Shown piece after piece: positions 16,790-26,384 of a DNA stretch of 64,000 bases. Below the pieces are notes generated by a model. That model was not told where the DNA came from and ran no database searches. It was given only the letters and a program-made list of their open reading frames with translations. Position numbers and translations under genes: made by a program. The stretch covers positions 1,409,217 through 1,473,216 of the forward strand of contig NZ_KI911558.1 of assembly GCF_000515235.1 (NCBI RefSeq). The letters run 5' to 3'. Position 1 is the first letter of the stretch; every line of letters begins with the position of its first letter. The stretch is from Synechococcus sp. CC9616. GTDB lineage: Bacteria > Cyanobacteriota > Cyanobacteriia > PCC-6307 > Cyanobiaceae.

Positions 16790-17391
16790 TCCTGACGACG
16801 CTGTTGCTGATTGCGATCGGCTACCTGCTGGGAGCCATCCCCAGTGGTTACCTCGCAGCTCGCTGGCTGAAGGGTATCGATCTACGTGATTGCGGCTCCG
16901 GCAGCACCGGCGCTACCAACGTGCTGCGCAATGTGGGCAAGGCGCCGGCATTGGTGGTGTTTCTGGTGGATGTGGGCAAGGGCGCCCTGACGGTGCTGCT
17001 GGCGAAAAGCGCTGGCCTGAACGACTGGGTTCAGGTGCTTGCAGGCCTGGCGGCATTGGCTGGTCACATCTGGCCGATCTGGCTGGGCTGGAAAGGCGGC
17101 AAGGCGGTGGCCACAGGCCTCGGGATGTTCCTGGGCCTGGCCTGGCCGGTGGGGCTGGCCTGCTTTGGGTTGTTTATAGCGGTGATCTCGATCTTCCGGA
17201 TCGTGTCGCTCTCCAGCGTGGTGGCCGCCATCGGCCTACCGCTGCTGATGCTCATTTCCGGCAGCGGCAGCGCCTACGTGGTGGTGTCGCTGGTGGCGAT
17301 GCTGCTGGTGCTGTGGCGGCACCGCAGCAACATTCAACGGCTGATCGCCGGCACCGAACCTCGCATTGGGCAAAAGCAGAGCGCGAACTGA
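16786..17391 (+). CDS. plsY: Acyl-phosphate:glycerol-3-phosphate acyltransferase
   Basis: 201 residues starting at GTG. Five hydrophobic segments and the three PlsY motifs are present: 'GAIPSGYLAARWLKGIDLRDCGSGSTGATNVLR' (motif 1), the 'GLAALAGHIWPIWLGWKGGKAVATGLG' region (motif 2), and the later glycine/proline-type loop. It makes lysophosphatidic acid from acyl-phosphate and glycerol-3-phosphate at the inner membrane. Confidence 0.94.
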   Translation: MILTTLLLIAIGYLLGAIPSGYLAARWLKGIDLRDCGSGSTGATNVLRNVGKAPALVVFLVDVGKGALTVLLAKSAGLNDWVQVLAGLAALAGHIWPIWLGWKGGKAVATGLGMFLGLAWPVGLACFGLFIAVISIFRIVSLSSVVAAIGLPLLMLISGSGSAYVVVSLVAMLLVLWRHRSNIQRLIAGTEPRIGQKQSAN

Positions 17392-17397
17392 TCCATC

Positions 17398-20300
17398 TCA
17401 ATCAAAGAAGTCAGGCAGGTCTTCGATCACGTTGTAGGCCCAGGTTGAATCACTGTCGTCAAAGGTTTGTTCATTAAAGAGATTGTCGTAAATCGCAGGA
17501 AAATTCACAACATCATCCGCCCCTACACCAATCACATCCTCCTCTCCTAAACCGATCACATCCACTTCAAACTGTTGGCTTGGATCATTGAGTTTCTTGG
17601 CCAGACGATCCATCTGCTTGTTCAACTTGCCCTGCATCTTCGGCCACTGGGCCACACCATCGTTATCGAGGTTGTACTGAAAAGAACCGTCATTGTTGTA
17701 GAGCAGACCTGCTGCCGTGATCTCATCGCCGCCCAATGATTCAGGCAAAGGAATAGAAACACCAGAACCATCCCCATCCCGGTTGTCCCACCACGGACGT
17801 CGCTCCGGCCGGCCATCCGTCGCCACCGTGATCGCCACCGACTCATCAGATTGGATGTCGTTCGTACGGCGCTTTTGACGCAACAAATGGGTCAAGCCCG
17901 TGAAAGCACCCAACATCTCCGTTCCGGAATACAGGTTGGAGGCATTCACCCCCAGCTCTTTCCAATTGCGCGGAAAGTAATCATCCTCCGTTGGCTCCGG
18001 CAGGTCGTAGGCCTCCCAATTCGGATTGTTCTCAATGCTGTTTCCGTAGATCTTATTGGGCGTCGATGTCAAAAGAATTCTCTGAGCAAGATTCAAACCC
18101 TCCTCACCGGGAGAGGCACCAGCGAGCAAATTATTAGACCGGAAATCCTCCCGCCGGTAGTCAACGATATACCCATACGTAATCAAATAAACCGTTAAGT
18201 TACCTGCCTTTTTGCCATCATATGGATCATCGACCAGTTCATAATCCTGCAGTGTTTGTGCCAGTGATTCCGATGAGTTGGACAAGATCGCATTTGTCGA
18301 GGTTTCACCAAAGCTTTCAAAACTGTCATCATTGATGTTGCGGAATCCGAAGCCCGCCTTGGCGGCTGCCTGCTCAAAGGAATAGAAGGCGATGCGGTTC
18401 TGGGCCTCCAACATCGTGGGAGCAGAGGTTTGGCTGGTGGATGGCTCTGGAGACAACATCGATGTTGAATTGTTCATCAACAGATAAAGATGAGAATCCG
18501 GCACCTGCTCGATGCAGTCACTGGTCGCCAGGCTTGCTGTCGCCTCTTCGGAGGAACGCTCATCAGCAAGCGTCAGCGAAAGAGATTCCGTTTCAACGAG
18601 ATTTTCTCCAGCCTGAATATCAATCTCCAGCTTGAAGTGATCCACACCCTCCGCCACACGTATCTCGCCCTGCAACGCTCCAGATTGGAGATCCTTGGAG
18701 CTGTAATCCTCTGATGGAATCACCGAGACGCTGTAATCATCCCGATCTTCCTCAAATCCCGATGGCACAAAGGAATACTCATAGGTCTTTGGCCCTGCGT
18801 TATCCGCAATCAGATTGACGTCGTAAATAAACCTGGACACAAGCACATTCTCATCATCATCCGGACTGCAATCCACTTGCGCATTGATGGAGGTCACCTG
18901 GGGGCCGAGCGGATCACAGATTTCGAGATAATCACCAAACCCAACGCTGGCGGTCAGCCCCGTTCCATCCTCAACACCGCCACTCTCCTGAGGCTCACCG
19001 ATGGAGAGGGTGAGCGCTTCCTGTCCTGTGATCTCGCCCGTCGCATTGGCCGCAACAGACACCACCACATCACTGACATCCTTACCCACCAGAATCGTTC
19101 CGATTCCACCGGACTCACGCTGAACCTGAACATCCACCGCGTCCCCCTGCAAATCTGTGAATTCCAGATCATTGATCGAGTAATCAGCCGTCAACGACAA
19201 GTTGTCTATTCCAAGTTCGTAGCCGTACAGCGTCGGCAGCCCTGGATCAAATGAGGCGCGGTAATAGAAGCTCAGATCTGTATCACCGTCATCCGAATCA
19301 CTGCAATAACCAAGACCATCAAGAGTCTCGAGAACAGCACTTTGCTTGCACTCATGATCAGCCAAACTCGCTGTACCTGAGACCGACGACCGGTCGTTGG
19401 CGAGGGATAACTCCAGAGCTTCCTCACCCGTGATCGCCCCTTTGGAGGTCACCGAGACCTCCACCCGGAACGACTCCACACCGGCATCCACCTGCAGTTG
19501 TCCCTCTCTGCCGGGCTGCTTTAAAAACTCAACGCCATCACTGTTGACGACGTCAATTCCAGTGATCTCAACCGGATCGCCTGAGGAACCAGTCTGAAAA
19601 CCCGATGGCACAAAGCTGTAGTCGTAGATCTGGGGCAGATCACCGGGCTGCACAACAACATCAAAACTGAATGTGGCGCGCTGCTTGTTCGTGAGCCCTT
19701 CCGGCTCACAGGCCGCCACACCCGTCACCTGGTCCACCTCTCCAATCGTTGGCGCACAGTCGGCATCCTTCAGGCTGTTGGACCCTTTTGCCTCACTGGA
19801 GTTATTGCTGATCGTGAGTGCCAATGCCTCCTCACCGGTGAGCACCTGGTTGGATTTCACATACACATCCACCTCAAACGTCTCCATGCCCGCAGGCACA
19901 ACAATCTTTCCAGCGGTCTTACTTGATGGCCTCAATGCCACATCATCAGGGAAGACAATCTCCTGGAGGCGATAGCCACTCTCGCTCCACTCACCCAAGG
20001 CTTCAAAGCTGTATCCATACAACTGCGCTTCCGTTCCAACCGGATCAAACGACACCTCAAATTTGAACACCGCATCTTTCTTACTTGACGTGCCATCAAG
20101 CTCACAGGCTGATGTTGCCTCCACACGTTGCACCTCTCCTGCCGATGGCAGCGGAAGAATGCAATCGTCATTCAGCGCTGCTGCGCCCTCAACAGCAGTT
20201 GCTCCAATGGTTTGAATTCCATCGCCATTGGGACTTTCATAAGCATTTGTAAGCGTCAGCGTGATCTCTTCATTGCCAACAAAGTTCTCGCCTGACAGCA

Positions 20301-22680
20301 AGATCTCGGCATCAAATGACCGCACATTTCCTTGAACTTTGATGTAACCCGTACGTACTGCATCAGCCTCTCGATCCAGAACGTCTTCATCAACCCGCTC
20401 AACGATCTCGACCCCTTCATCCACTAAACTGCCATCTTCAGCGAAAGCAATCAAATCTGAATGTTGGACCTCATAGGTCCCCCCCTCGAGACCAGCAGCA
20501 CCTAATTCATACTGATAATATTGAACATCATCAGTTTCCTCACGCTCAACGTTGAACAGGAACTGCGCCGCTTCCTGCTCAGAACTTGCAGCCTCATCAT
20601 CACAAACAGCTTTGCCCTTGATTGATTCAATCGCGCCGGGAAAACATTCCTCCAAGCCATCACTGATGACCTGTGCGCTCTTTTCTTCCCCTGTCACCGC
20701 GAGCATCAAATCCAGCTTGACCGCGTCGCCAGACTCCAGAGAAGCGATCGGAAGAGAAGCCTCGAAAATAAACTGCGAAACCCCTGAGCCATCGTCATCT
20801 TTTTTATCAACAAAAAATTCATTTTCATCCGGCCCAGAAGAGCCGACTAGACCTATACTTTTCCCACTAGAATTTAATATCTTAATATCACTAGAGTCCA
20901 AAGAAAAAGCTTCGCTGGATCCGCCGTCTCCAACCAGAGTCAGATCAAAATCAAAAGGACCATAGAAGTCTTGCTCCCTAAACACATACTCCCAGTCGCT
21001 GAGATTATCGAGGATTACATCAAACTTGAACAACCCTTTTGTGTTTAAGCCGGCACCACTCTCATTGTCACAGCTGGCGCCAGCAGCTTCAAGAGTGAAA
21101 TCAGGTGGGAGCGGAGGTGCCGGTGAATTCGTCGCCCCGCCAAGATCCGTAAACCCCCTGCCGACGTATTCATTCAAGTCGGGAACGCTATACCCCGTGT
21201 ATTGAGGGACCGGATTGATGATTCGATTGCCTAATTCATCTCTTTCAAAACCTTCATCATTTTCCTTAAAGTTGAATACATAAAAAGCTCCAGGTATATA
21301 TCCACCTCCTTTGTTGTCGTATGTTTGCCCAAACAGAGCGTCGTAAGACTCGTTAAAAGAAAGCTGAAGACCAACAGATACTTTCTCTTTAGAATCTGGC
21401 TTCTCAACTGTTAAATTGGAATTCAAAAGCTTGTAAGGATTGCAATCTCCATCAGGGCAATCATCAGGCGAAATCAACTGCTTGAGATCAATACTAAAAA
21501 ACGTTCGTCCACCATCTTTATTATTTGATTGAGATCCATACAAGATGCCTTCCATATCAATTGCAATATCCCCATATCCACCTGGGGGATATTTCTTTAC
21601 TTCATGCGCAATTAATTGACTCGCAGCAGGCACAGGACCAACTTCGTAGTCAAGCTTTAATTGATATAACTTTTTACTGTTCCCTCCTCCAAAGTACCAA
21701 AGCGAACCGTCGTAAAACGAAGCGTTAGCAGGAATACTATTGTTCGAACCAAAATTATTCCCAGGCGGATTTATCCATCCCCATTCTTGCTCCTCTCCGA
21801 TAGGCCACCAGATGATATTCCATTCTGAATTTGAATTCGGTGGCCGATCATCCCCATCCACAACACCCTTATAAAAGAAATATAAATAATCTTCTTCCGT
21901 GTCAAATGCGACCCCATTAGCGCCTTCTCCGCTGCCTTGAGGAGTTATTAATTTGGTAGGTTCCTCGTCACCAGTAGGGATAGGGTCCGAAAGATTTAAA
22001 ACTCTAATAAATGCTTGTCCTATATCAGGTTGCTCCTCAAATGTTGGATTAATCTGCCAGACATCATTAACTTGATCAACTCCAAAAAATGTATCTCCAA
22101 CCGACATCACTTCAAGATTCTGAACAGCAGCTCGACTCTGACTCTTTCTTTTGCGTCCCAAACGAAATGATTCAGGCCACATGAATGGATCAGCAATGTA
22201 GGCGATGGACATTCCGGGCGTCTTCAACTCGCCATATTTCGCTGGCACCACTTCATTCAAAACAGCAAAACGATCTAAAGAATCAGCGCTGCTAAAAACA
22301 TCAGCGCCTGTGAGCTCTGCCAGCAAGGCAATGAAATCGCCATCGGCACCCACATGGCAACTCCATAGGGCGATCTGCTTAAGACCCCAGCTGGCCAATA
22401 GCTCTGAATTCGCAAGCAAGGCAGCGCAGTCAATGGGCTGATTGCCAACCCACACCACACCGGGATCGCCGTGGGCAATCAGATGCAAAGTGCGCACGTC
22501 TAGGCCCCTGGCTCGTTGCTGCTGCAACGCCTTAGTGATCGCCGCAAGCGGGCTCAAGTTTGTGGTCAGCTTTGCTGCAGGGAAGAGGGACGCATCGAGG
22601 AGCTGTCTGATCCCCGAACAACTTGCATCACCCAGAACCAGAGCATCACGCGTGCAATCGAGAGCGACGGACGTCATCAC
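17398..22680 (-). CDS. Giant DUF4347 / six-repeat / VWA-like surface protein
   Basis: The protein has 1760 residues. Residues 1-165 match DUF4347 (CTRDALVLGD..., 'LHLIAHGDPGVVWVG', 'IALWSCHVGADGDFIALLAELTGADVFSS'), common at the N-terminus of large exported cyanobacterial proteins. Residues 190-510 look like a beta-propeller-type domain. Residues 528-1393 hold six repeats of about 145 residues, each with a Cys near the start (xxC-D/E) and one near the end (DC/EC), and a 'TGEEALxLxLxN' strand resembling Calx-beta domains. Residues 1395-1760 resemble a VWA domain: 'LYLLMNNSTSM', where the MIDAS Asp is replaced by Asn, and 'VATDGRPE'. There is no signal peptide; the acidic, hydrophobic C-terminus (LPDFFD) could be a type I secretion signal (inference). 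DNA for residues 190-620 is notably AT-rich. Confidence 0.8.
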   Translation of the reverse strand: MMTSVALDCTRDALVLGDASCSGIRQLLDASLFPAAKLTTNLSPLAAITKALQQQRARGLDVRTLHLIAHGDPGVVWVGNQPIDCAALLANSELLASWGLKQIALWSCHVGADGDFIALLAELTGADVFSSADSLDRFAVLNEVVPAKYGELKTPGMSIAYIADPFMWPESFRLGRKRKSQSRAAVQNLEVMSVGDTFFGVDQVNDVWQINPTFEEQPDIGQAFIRVLNLSDPIPTGDEEPTKLITPQGSGEGANGVAFDTEEDYLYFFYKGVVDGDDRPPNSNSEWNIIWWPIGEEQEWGWINPPGNNFGSNNSIPANASFYDGSLWYFGGGNSKKLYQLKLDYEVGPVPAASQLIAHEVKKYPPGGYGDIAIDMEGILYGSQSNNKDGGRTFFSIDLKQLISPDDCPDGDCNPYKLLNSNLTVEKPDSKEKVSVGLQLSFNESYDALFGQTYDNKGGGYIPGAFYVFNFKENDEGFERDELGNRIINPVPQYTGYSVPDLNEYVGRGFTDLGGATNSPAPPLPPDFTLEAAGASCDNESGAGLNTKGLFKFDVILDNLSDWEYVFREQDFYGPFDFDLTLVGDGGSSEAFSLDSSDIKILNSSGKSIGLVGSSGPDENEFFVDKKDDDGSGVSQFIFEASLPIASLESGDAVKLDLMLAVTGEEKSAQVISDGLEECFPGAIESIKGKAVCDDEAASSEQEAAQFLFNVEREETDDVQYYQYELGAAGLEGGTYEVQHSDLIAFAEDGSLVDEGVEIVERVDEDVLDREADAVRTGYIKVQGNVRSFDAEILLSGENFVGNEEITLTLTNAYESPNGDGIQTIGATAVEGAAALNDDCILPLPSAGEVQRVEATSACELDGTSSKKDAVFKFEVSFDPVGTEAQLYGYSFEALGEWSESGYRLQEIVFPDDVALRPSSKTAGKIVVPAGMETFEVDVYVKSNQVLTGEEALALTISNNSSEAKGSNSLKDADCAPTIGEVDQVTGVAACEPEGLTNKQRATFSFDVVVQPGDLPQIYDYSFVPSGFQTGSSGDPVEITGIDVVNSDGVEFLKQPGREGQLQVDAGVESFRVEVSVTSKGAITGEEALELSLANDRSSVSGTASLADHECKQSAVLETLDGLGYCSDSDDGDTDLSFYYRASFDPGLPTLYGYELGIDNLSLTADYSINDLEFTDLQGDAVDVQVQRESGGIGTILVGKDVSDVVVSVAANATGEITGQEALTLSIGEPQESGGVEDGTGLTASVGFGDYLEICDPLGPQVTSINAQVDCSPDDDENVLVSRFIYDVNLIADNAGPKTYEYSFVPSGFEEDRDDYSVSVIPSEDYSSKDLQSGALQGEIRVAEGVDHFKLEIDIQAGENLVETESLSLTLADERSSEEATASLATSDCIEQVPDSHLYLLMNNSTSMLSPEPSTSQTSAPTMLEAQNRIAFYSFEQAAAKAGFGFRNINDDSFESFGETSTNAILSNSSESLAQTLQDYELVDDPYDGKKAGNLTVYLITYGYIVDYRREDFRSNNLLAGASPGEEGLNLAQRILLTSTPNKIYGNSIENNPNWEAYDLPEPTEDDYFPRNWKELGVNASNLYSGTEMLGAFTGLTHLLRQKRRTNDIQSDESVAITVATDGRPERRPWWDNRDGDGSGVSIPLPESLGGDEITAAGLLYNNDGSFQYNLDNDGVAQWPKMQGKLNKQMDRLAKKLNDPSQQFEVDVIGLGEEDVIGVGADDVVNFPAIYDNLFNEQTFDDSDSTWAYNVIEDLPDFFD

Positions 22681-22830
22681 CTGGATGAATCAAAACCTTG
22701 TCCACAACCTAGTGATGGACTGCGATTGCGACATCCAGCCCCGTAACGCCATTAACCGATAAGAAGCAACCGCCGGGCTGAATCCGCGATCTCTTTCACC
22801 AGAAAAAGGCAGCCACGAACGGGAACTGGC

Positions 22831-22973
22831 TCAACCTGAAAACTCAGGCAATCTATAACTCGTTTGAAGGCTGTAGCTCCAACCGCCATTGCTTGGATTG
22901 AAGGTTTGATCACGGAACAGGTCGTCGTAGATGGCCGGAGAATCAGCATCAGTGCCGTCACCCGTGGCAACCA
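22831..22973 (-). pseudogene. Relic of a second copy of the giant VWA-like gene (C-terminal end)
   Basis: A frame ending at the TGA at 22831-22833 reads '...TGDGTDADSPAIYDDLFRDQ' followed by TFNPSNGGWSYSL, which aligns with the last 40 residues of the neighbouring giant protein (VNFPAIYDNLFNEQTFDDSDSTWAYN). A stop codon closes the frame just upstream and no further homology is seen, so only the last ~45 codons survive. It lies on the same strand, just upstream of the intact gene. Confidence 0.7.
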
Positions 22974-23059
22974 ATCAGCCAATTCATCAATCGGCAAACC
23001 GCGCTAGCGAGCGGCAACCGCGCTCGACAAACTTAGTCATCGAGCCCACTCTCAAGCCG

Positions 23060-24442
23060 ATGCGGATTCATCCCTGGCTGCTCCAGATCCTGCCCTCCGC
23101 AGTTGTGGCTCTGTTGGCATGTCTTGCCCTGGACTCCCCTCCTGCCCAGGCCCAGGAATGCATCGTTGATCCCTTCGGAGCAGAGGTTTGCCTGCCGGGT
23201 GATACAGGTGAGCCGCCTGATGAGCCGGAAACGCCAGACGATCCCGACGCGTTCGTCATCATTCCCCCCTGCTTTGGGCCCTGCACCCTGTTCCCACCAC
23301 GCTCCCCGTATCGCGCCTTTGAGGAAGCACCCGAGGTGAGTGTCGACCCACCCCTTGAACCTGAGACTGGGCCAGCTCCAGAGCCGACCAGTGAGCCGAT
23401 CAAACCTCTCTGGCTCAAGACAGATGCACTCGATGCCGATGTGGCTGAGGCTTATCTGGATCAGAAATTACGGGATTACTACCTCGCTCAGGCCAATCAA
23501 ACCGGCATCGACTACTCGCAAGCGCCGATCGTGGTCTTCAACGACGTTCGCTATGTGGAGCGTCTTGAGCCCAATACCCTTCTTTTCTCACAGGAGACCA
23601 ACGAACCCGGTGTGAATGTTTGGGTGCGCGGTTTTGGGGGCCGCAGCTATTCGGGTGCATCCAGCGGACGCACAGCAGACTATGGTGGTGGCGGCGGCCA
23701 GCTCGGTTTCGACATCCCTTTGGGCACGACGGCACGCATTGGCCTCTTCGGGACCTACGCCGCCTCCGATGGTGACGACAACGGGCGCGGCAGCTGGGAC
23801 ACCGACGGCTGGGGCGGTGGTGGCTACGCCGAATACTGGACGAACAACTTTTATCTGCGCGGCATGGTGAGTGCCGGCGGCTATTCGGGCGATCACAGTC
23901 GCGATGACGACGGCGACACCTACCGAGGGGACCGCAGCGGCAACTCCTGGACAGGGATGCTGAGCCTTGGAGCACCCTTTGATTCAGGCGACTGGGTTCT
24001 CGAACCCCAGGCCCTGTTCAGCTATACCAACACCAGCCTTGATCGCTTCAGCGAATCAACCGGCAATCGCAGTGGCCGGCTCCGTTACAGCGAAATGGAG
24101 CTTGACCGCTTCGGTTCAGAGCTCTCGATGAAATTCGCCCATCCGATCCGGGACGGCCAACGCTCCCTGTTCATGCCGTTCGTCCGCGTTGGCTGGGTGG
24201 CCGATTGGGGGCAGAGCGGCGCTAACCAGAAGGTGAGTTTCATCAACGCCGAAGGCAACAACAAGTGGAGCCTCAACGACGACTCCCACCATGGCGCCTT
24301 GATCGAAATAGGTGTCGACTACACCACGTACAACTTCAGCGATACATCCATGGGCGTCTACGCACGCACCGGCACGGTGATCTGGGGTGGTGATCGCAGC
24401 GCGTCCTGGCACGTTTCCGGTGGCTTGAACTTCAAGTTCTGA
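23060..24442 (+). CDS. Autotransporter-type outer-membrane beta-barrel protein
   Basis: 460 residues from the ATG at 23060. A signal peptide with cleavage after 'PAQA' (about residue 31) is followed by a Pro/Glu/Asp-rich linker (about 45-115) and a barrel of about 290 residues with alternating aromatic strands ([35 protein letters not shown]). It ends in Phe (GGLNFKF), the usual signal for insertion by the BAM machinery. The pattern fits the autotransporter beta-domain family with only a very short passenger. It is divergent from the giant surface-protein locus, and its 3' end overlaps pyrF by 11 bases. Confidence 0.8.
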   Translation: MRIHPWLLQILPSAVVALLACLALDSPPAQAQECIVDPFGAEVCLPGDTGEPPDEPETPDDPDAFVIIPPCFGPCTLFPPRSPYRAFEEAPEVSVDPPLEPETGPAPEPTSEPIKPLWLKTDALDADVAEAYLDQKLRDYYLAQANQTGIDYSQAPIVVFNDVRYVERLEPNTLLFSQETNEPGVNVWVRGFGGRSYSGASSGRTADYGGGGGQLGFDIPLGTTARIGLFGTYAASDGDDNGRGSWDTDGWGGGGYAEYWTNNFYLRGMVSAGGYSGDHSRDDDGDTYRGDRSGNSWTGMLSLGAPFDSGDWVLEPQALFSYTNTSLDRFSESTGNRSGRLRYSEMELDRFGSELSMKFAHPIRDGQRSLFMPFVRVGWVADWGQSGANQKVSFINAEGNNKWSLNDDSHHGALIEIGVDYTTYNFSDTSMGVYARTGTVIWGGDRSASWHVSGGLNFKF

Positions 24443-25163
24443 GTTCATCGCAGCAGGCAGCAAAAGCGGCACTGGGATCTTCGGCTTTAGTGATCGGCCT
24501 GCCGATCACCAGCTGGCTTGCGCCGGCTGCAATCGCCTGCGCTGGCCCCATCACCCGGGCCTGATCGCCAGTCGCAGCACCTTTGGGGCGAATCCCCGGT
24601 GTCACCAAGGCAAACGGCTCCGGATGCTGGGCACGCAGCGCCGCGGCCTCAAGGGGTGAACAGATGCACCCACCGATCCCAGCAGTCGCCGACAGCTCAG
24701 CCAACGCCGACACCCTTTCGCCGATGCCCTGGCCAATGGCGAGTTCCTGTTGCAAACGCTGCTGCTCCCAACTGGTGAGCACCGTGACCGCCAAGAGACT
24801 TGGCGTGGCCAGCGCTGCAGTCTTGGCACCCTCCAGCGCCGCGGCCTGGGCAGCGCTCAACGCCTCACTGCCGGCGCAGGCATGCACTGTGATCAGCTCC
24901 GCCCCCAACGCCGCCGTCCGTCGGCAGGCCCCCGCCATCGTTGCGGGGATGTCGTGAAACTTGAGATCCAGAAACACCCGCAGGCCCTGCTCGCGCAGCT
25001 GAGCCACCACCTGCGGCCCGCTCTGCACGAAGAGCTCCAGACCCACCTTCACCCAGCGCAATCCCTCCACCCGCGCCGCAAAGGCCATGACCTGCTCTGG
25101 TGCCATGCCATCGAGGGCAACGATGATCCGATCAGCGGGGGCAGAGGAGAGCGTCGGAGCCAA
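24432..25163 (-). CDS. pyrF: Orotidine 5'-phosphate decarboxylase
   Basis: The protein has 243 residues. '[13 protein letters not shown]' at the start and the catalytic '[16 protein letters not shown]' (D-x-K-x-x-D) are intact. The phosphate-binding end '[38 protein letters not shown]' is also present. It makes UMP in pyrimidine synthesis. It converges with the barrel gene. Confidence 0.96.
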   Translation of the reverse strand: MAPTLSSAPADRIIVALDGMAPEQVMAFAARVEGLRWVKVGLELFVQSGPQVVAQLREQGLRVFLDLKFHDIPATMAGACRRTAALGAELITVHACAGSEALSAAQAAALEGAKTAALATPSLLAVTVLTSWEQQRLQQELAIGQGIGERVSALAELSATAGIGGCICSPLEAAALRAQHPEPFALVTPGIRPKGAATGDQARVMGPAQAIAAGASQLVIGRPITKAEDPSAAFAACCDELRT

Positions 25164-25222
25164 GGCAAGTGGGTGATCCGGATTCCATCCTGTCTCGGCG
25201 GCAGGAACATCTCAATTGAGGT

Positions 25223-26236
25223 TCAGGCTGAGGGTGAAAGGCTGAGACCGGTCGTTTGCTCAATGAAGGCCAGATAATCGCGCTGCGATTCAGGCTTTCG
25301 CGTGAATTCGGGGCCAACACCAGCGGCACCGGCAGCTAAAAAGAAAAAGAGGTGAAAGACACGGCAGGCCTTGATGCACTCGTGATTCAAAGGCCTGATT
25401 GCTTGATAAGCCTTGAGAAACCCCTCATTGATCTGTTCCCAAAATTGAGGCGACATCGCTGGATCAATCTGGCGAGGAACAATCAGATAATCATTCATCG
25501 TATGAGCCAGATCCACAGCAGGATCAGAAATACAAAATGCCCAGTCCAACACTCCTGATATAGAACTATTTTCAAACATCACATTGCGTCCGTGATAGTC
25601 GCCATGAATCACAGCAAGATTCTCACCGTCAAGGGGCAAATGATCGCGCAACCAACCAATAAGATCAGAAGCCCAAGGAGTCTTCTCTCCAAAAATATCC
25701 AATACTTTTTGATCCATGGCAGGGCTTAAAAACCGCTCATCCGGAACACCAGCCCGCCTGAGAGCATCAATCATGGGCCTTACATCCAACTCGTGCATGG
25801 TGGCCATCGACTCACCCAAAACCGACATATAAATCTCTGGATCCTGCTGATCCAAGGTCTGACCTGGCACCAGATCCATCTCCGCAAAAACACCCCCCAA
25901 GACCGACTGATCTCTACAAACACGATGAATCACAGGAGTCTTGAGACCCTGCTGATTCAGGATCTGATGCACAACCTGAAGAACCAAAAGCTCCTCGACT
26001 TCACGTTCAGGACGCAGAATACGAAGGACTCTTGGTTCCTGACCAACAAGCTTGTAGCGATACAGCCGGGCATCGAAACCTCCCGTCAGCGGTATCGGCT
26101 CAAGCTGATACGCGACACGATCTGACGATTCCGATTGCAGAGAAGACAAGAAATCAGCAGCGATCTGCTGATCGGATCTGCATTTAGTTTCAAGAGCTAG
26201 CGCTGGCATTGTTCTTCGCATGGATGAACGCACCAT
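25223..26236 (-). CDS. APH-fold (aminoglycoside phosphotransferase-like) kinase
   Basis: The protein has 337 residues. It has the APH kinase catalytic loop 'VIHGDYHGRNVMF' (H-x-D-x-x-x-x-N) near residue 210 and the metal-binding 'VLDWAFCISDPAVDLA' after it. The N-lobe 'LTGGFDARLYRYKL' and 'RVLRILRP' give the nucleotide and lysine positions. The family phosphorylates small molecules such as choline, homoserine, sugars or antibiotics. Nothing here points to antibiotic resistance. Its DNA is lower in GC than pyrF and tyrS on either side, suggesting acquisition. Confidence 0.82.
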   Translation of the reverse strand: MVRSSMRRTMPALALETKCRSDQQIAADFLSSLQSESSDRVAYQLEPIPLTGGFDARLYRYKLVGQEPRVLRILRPEREVEELLVLQVVHQILNQQGLKTPVIHRVCRDQSVLGGVFAEMDLVPGQTLDQQDPEIYMSVLGESMATMHELDVRPMIDALRRAGVPDERFLSPAMDQKVLDIFGEKTPWASDLIGWLRDHLPLDGENLAVIHGDYHGRNVMFENSSISGVLDWAFCISDPAVDLAHTMNDYLIVPRQIDPAMSPQFWEQINEGFLKAYQAIRPLNHECIKACRVFHLFFFLAAGAAGVGPEFTRKPESQRDYLAFIEQTTGLSLSPSA

Positions 26237-26384
26237 TGCGCCAGTTCTCTCTCGGAAAATCCCCCAAAAGAGGGAACCCAGGCTGAGAGATGACTGAGTA
26301 CGGCATCACAACAATCAACGCAGCTGCAGCAGATTCAGCCAGGAAAACGCTTGAAAATCGCGATGGCGGGGCAACGGCTCGCAG

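Noticed and set aside
25223-26236. Aminoglycoside resistance gene
   Set aside because: The kinase fold is shared by many metabolic enzymes and there is no resistance-gene context.
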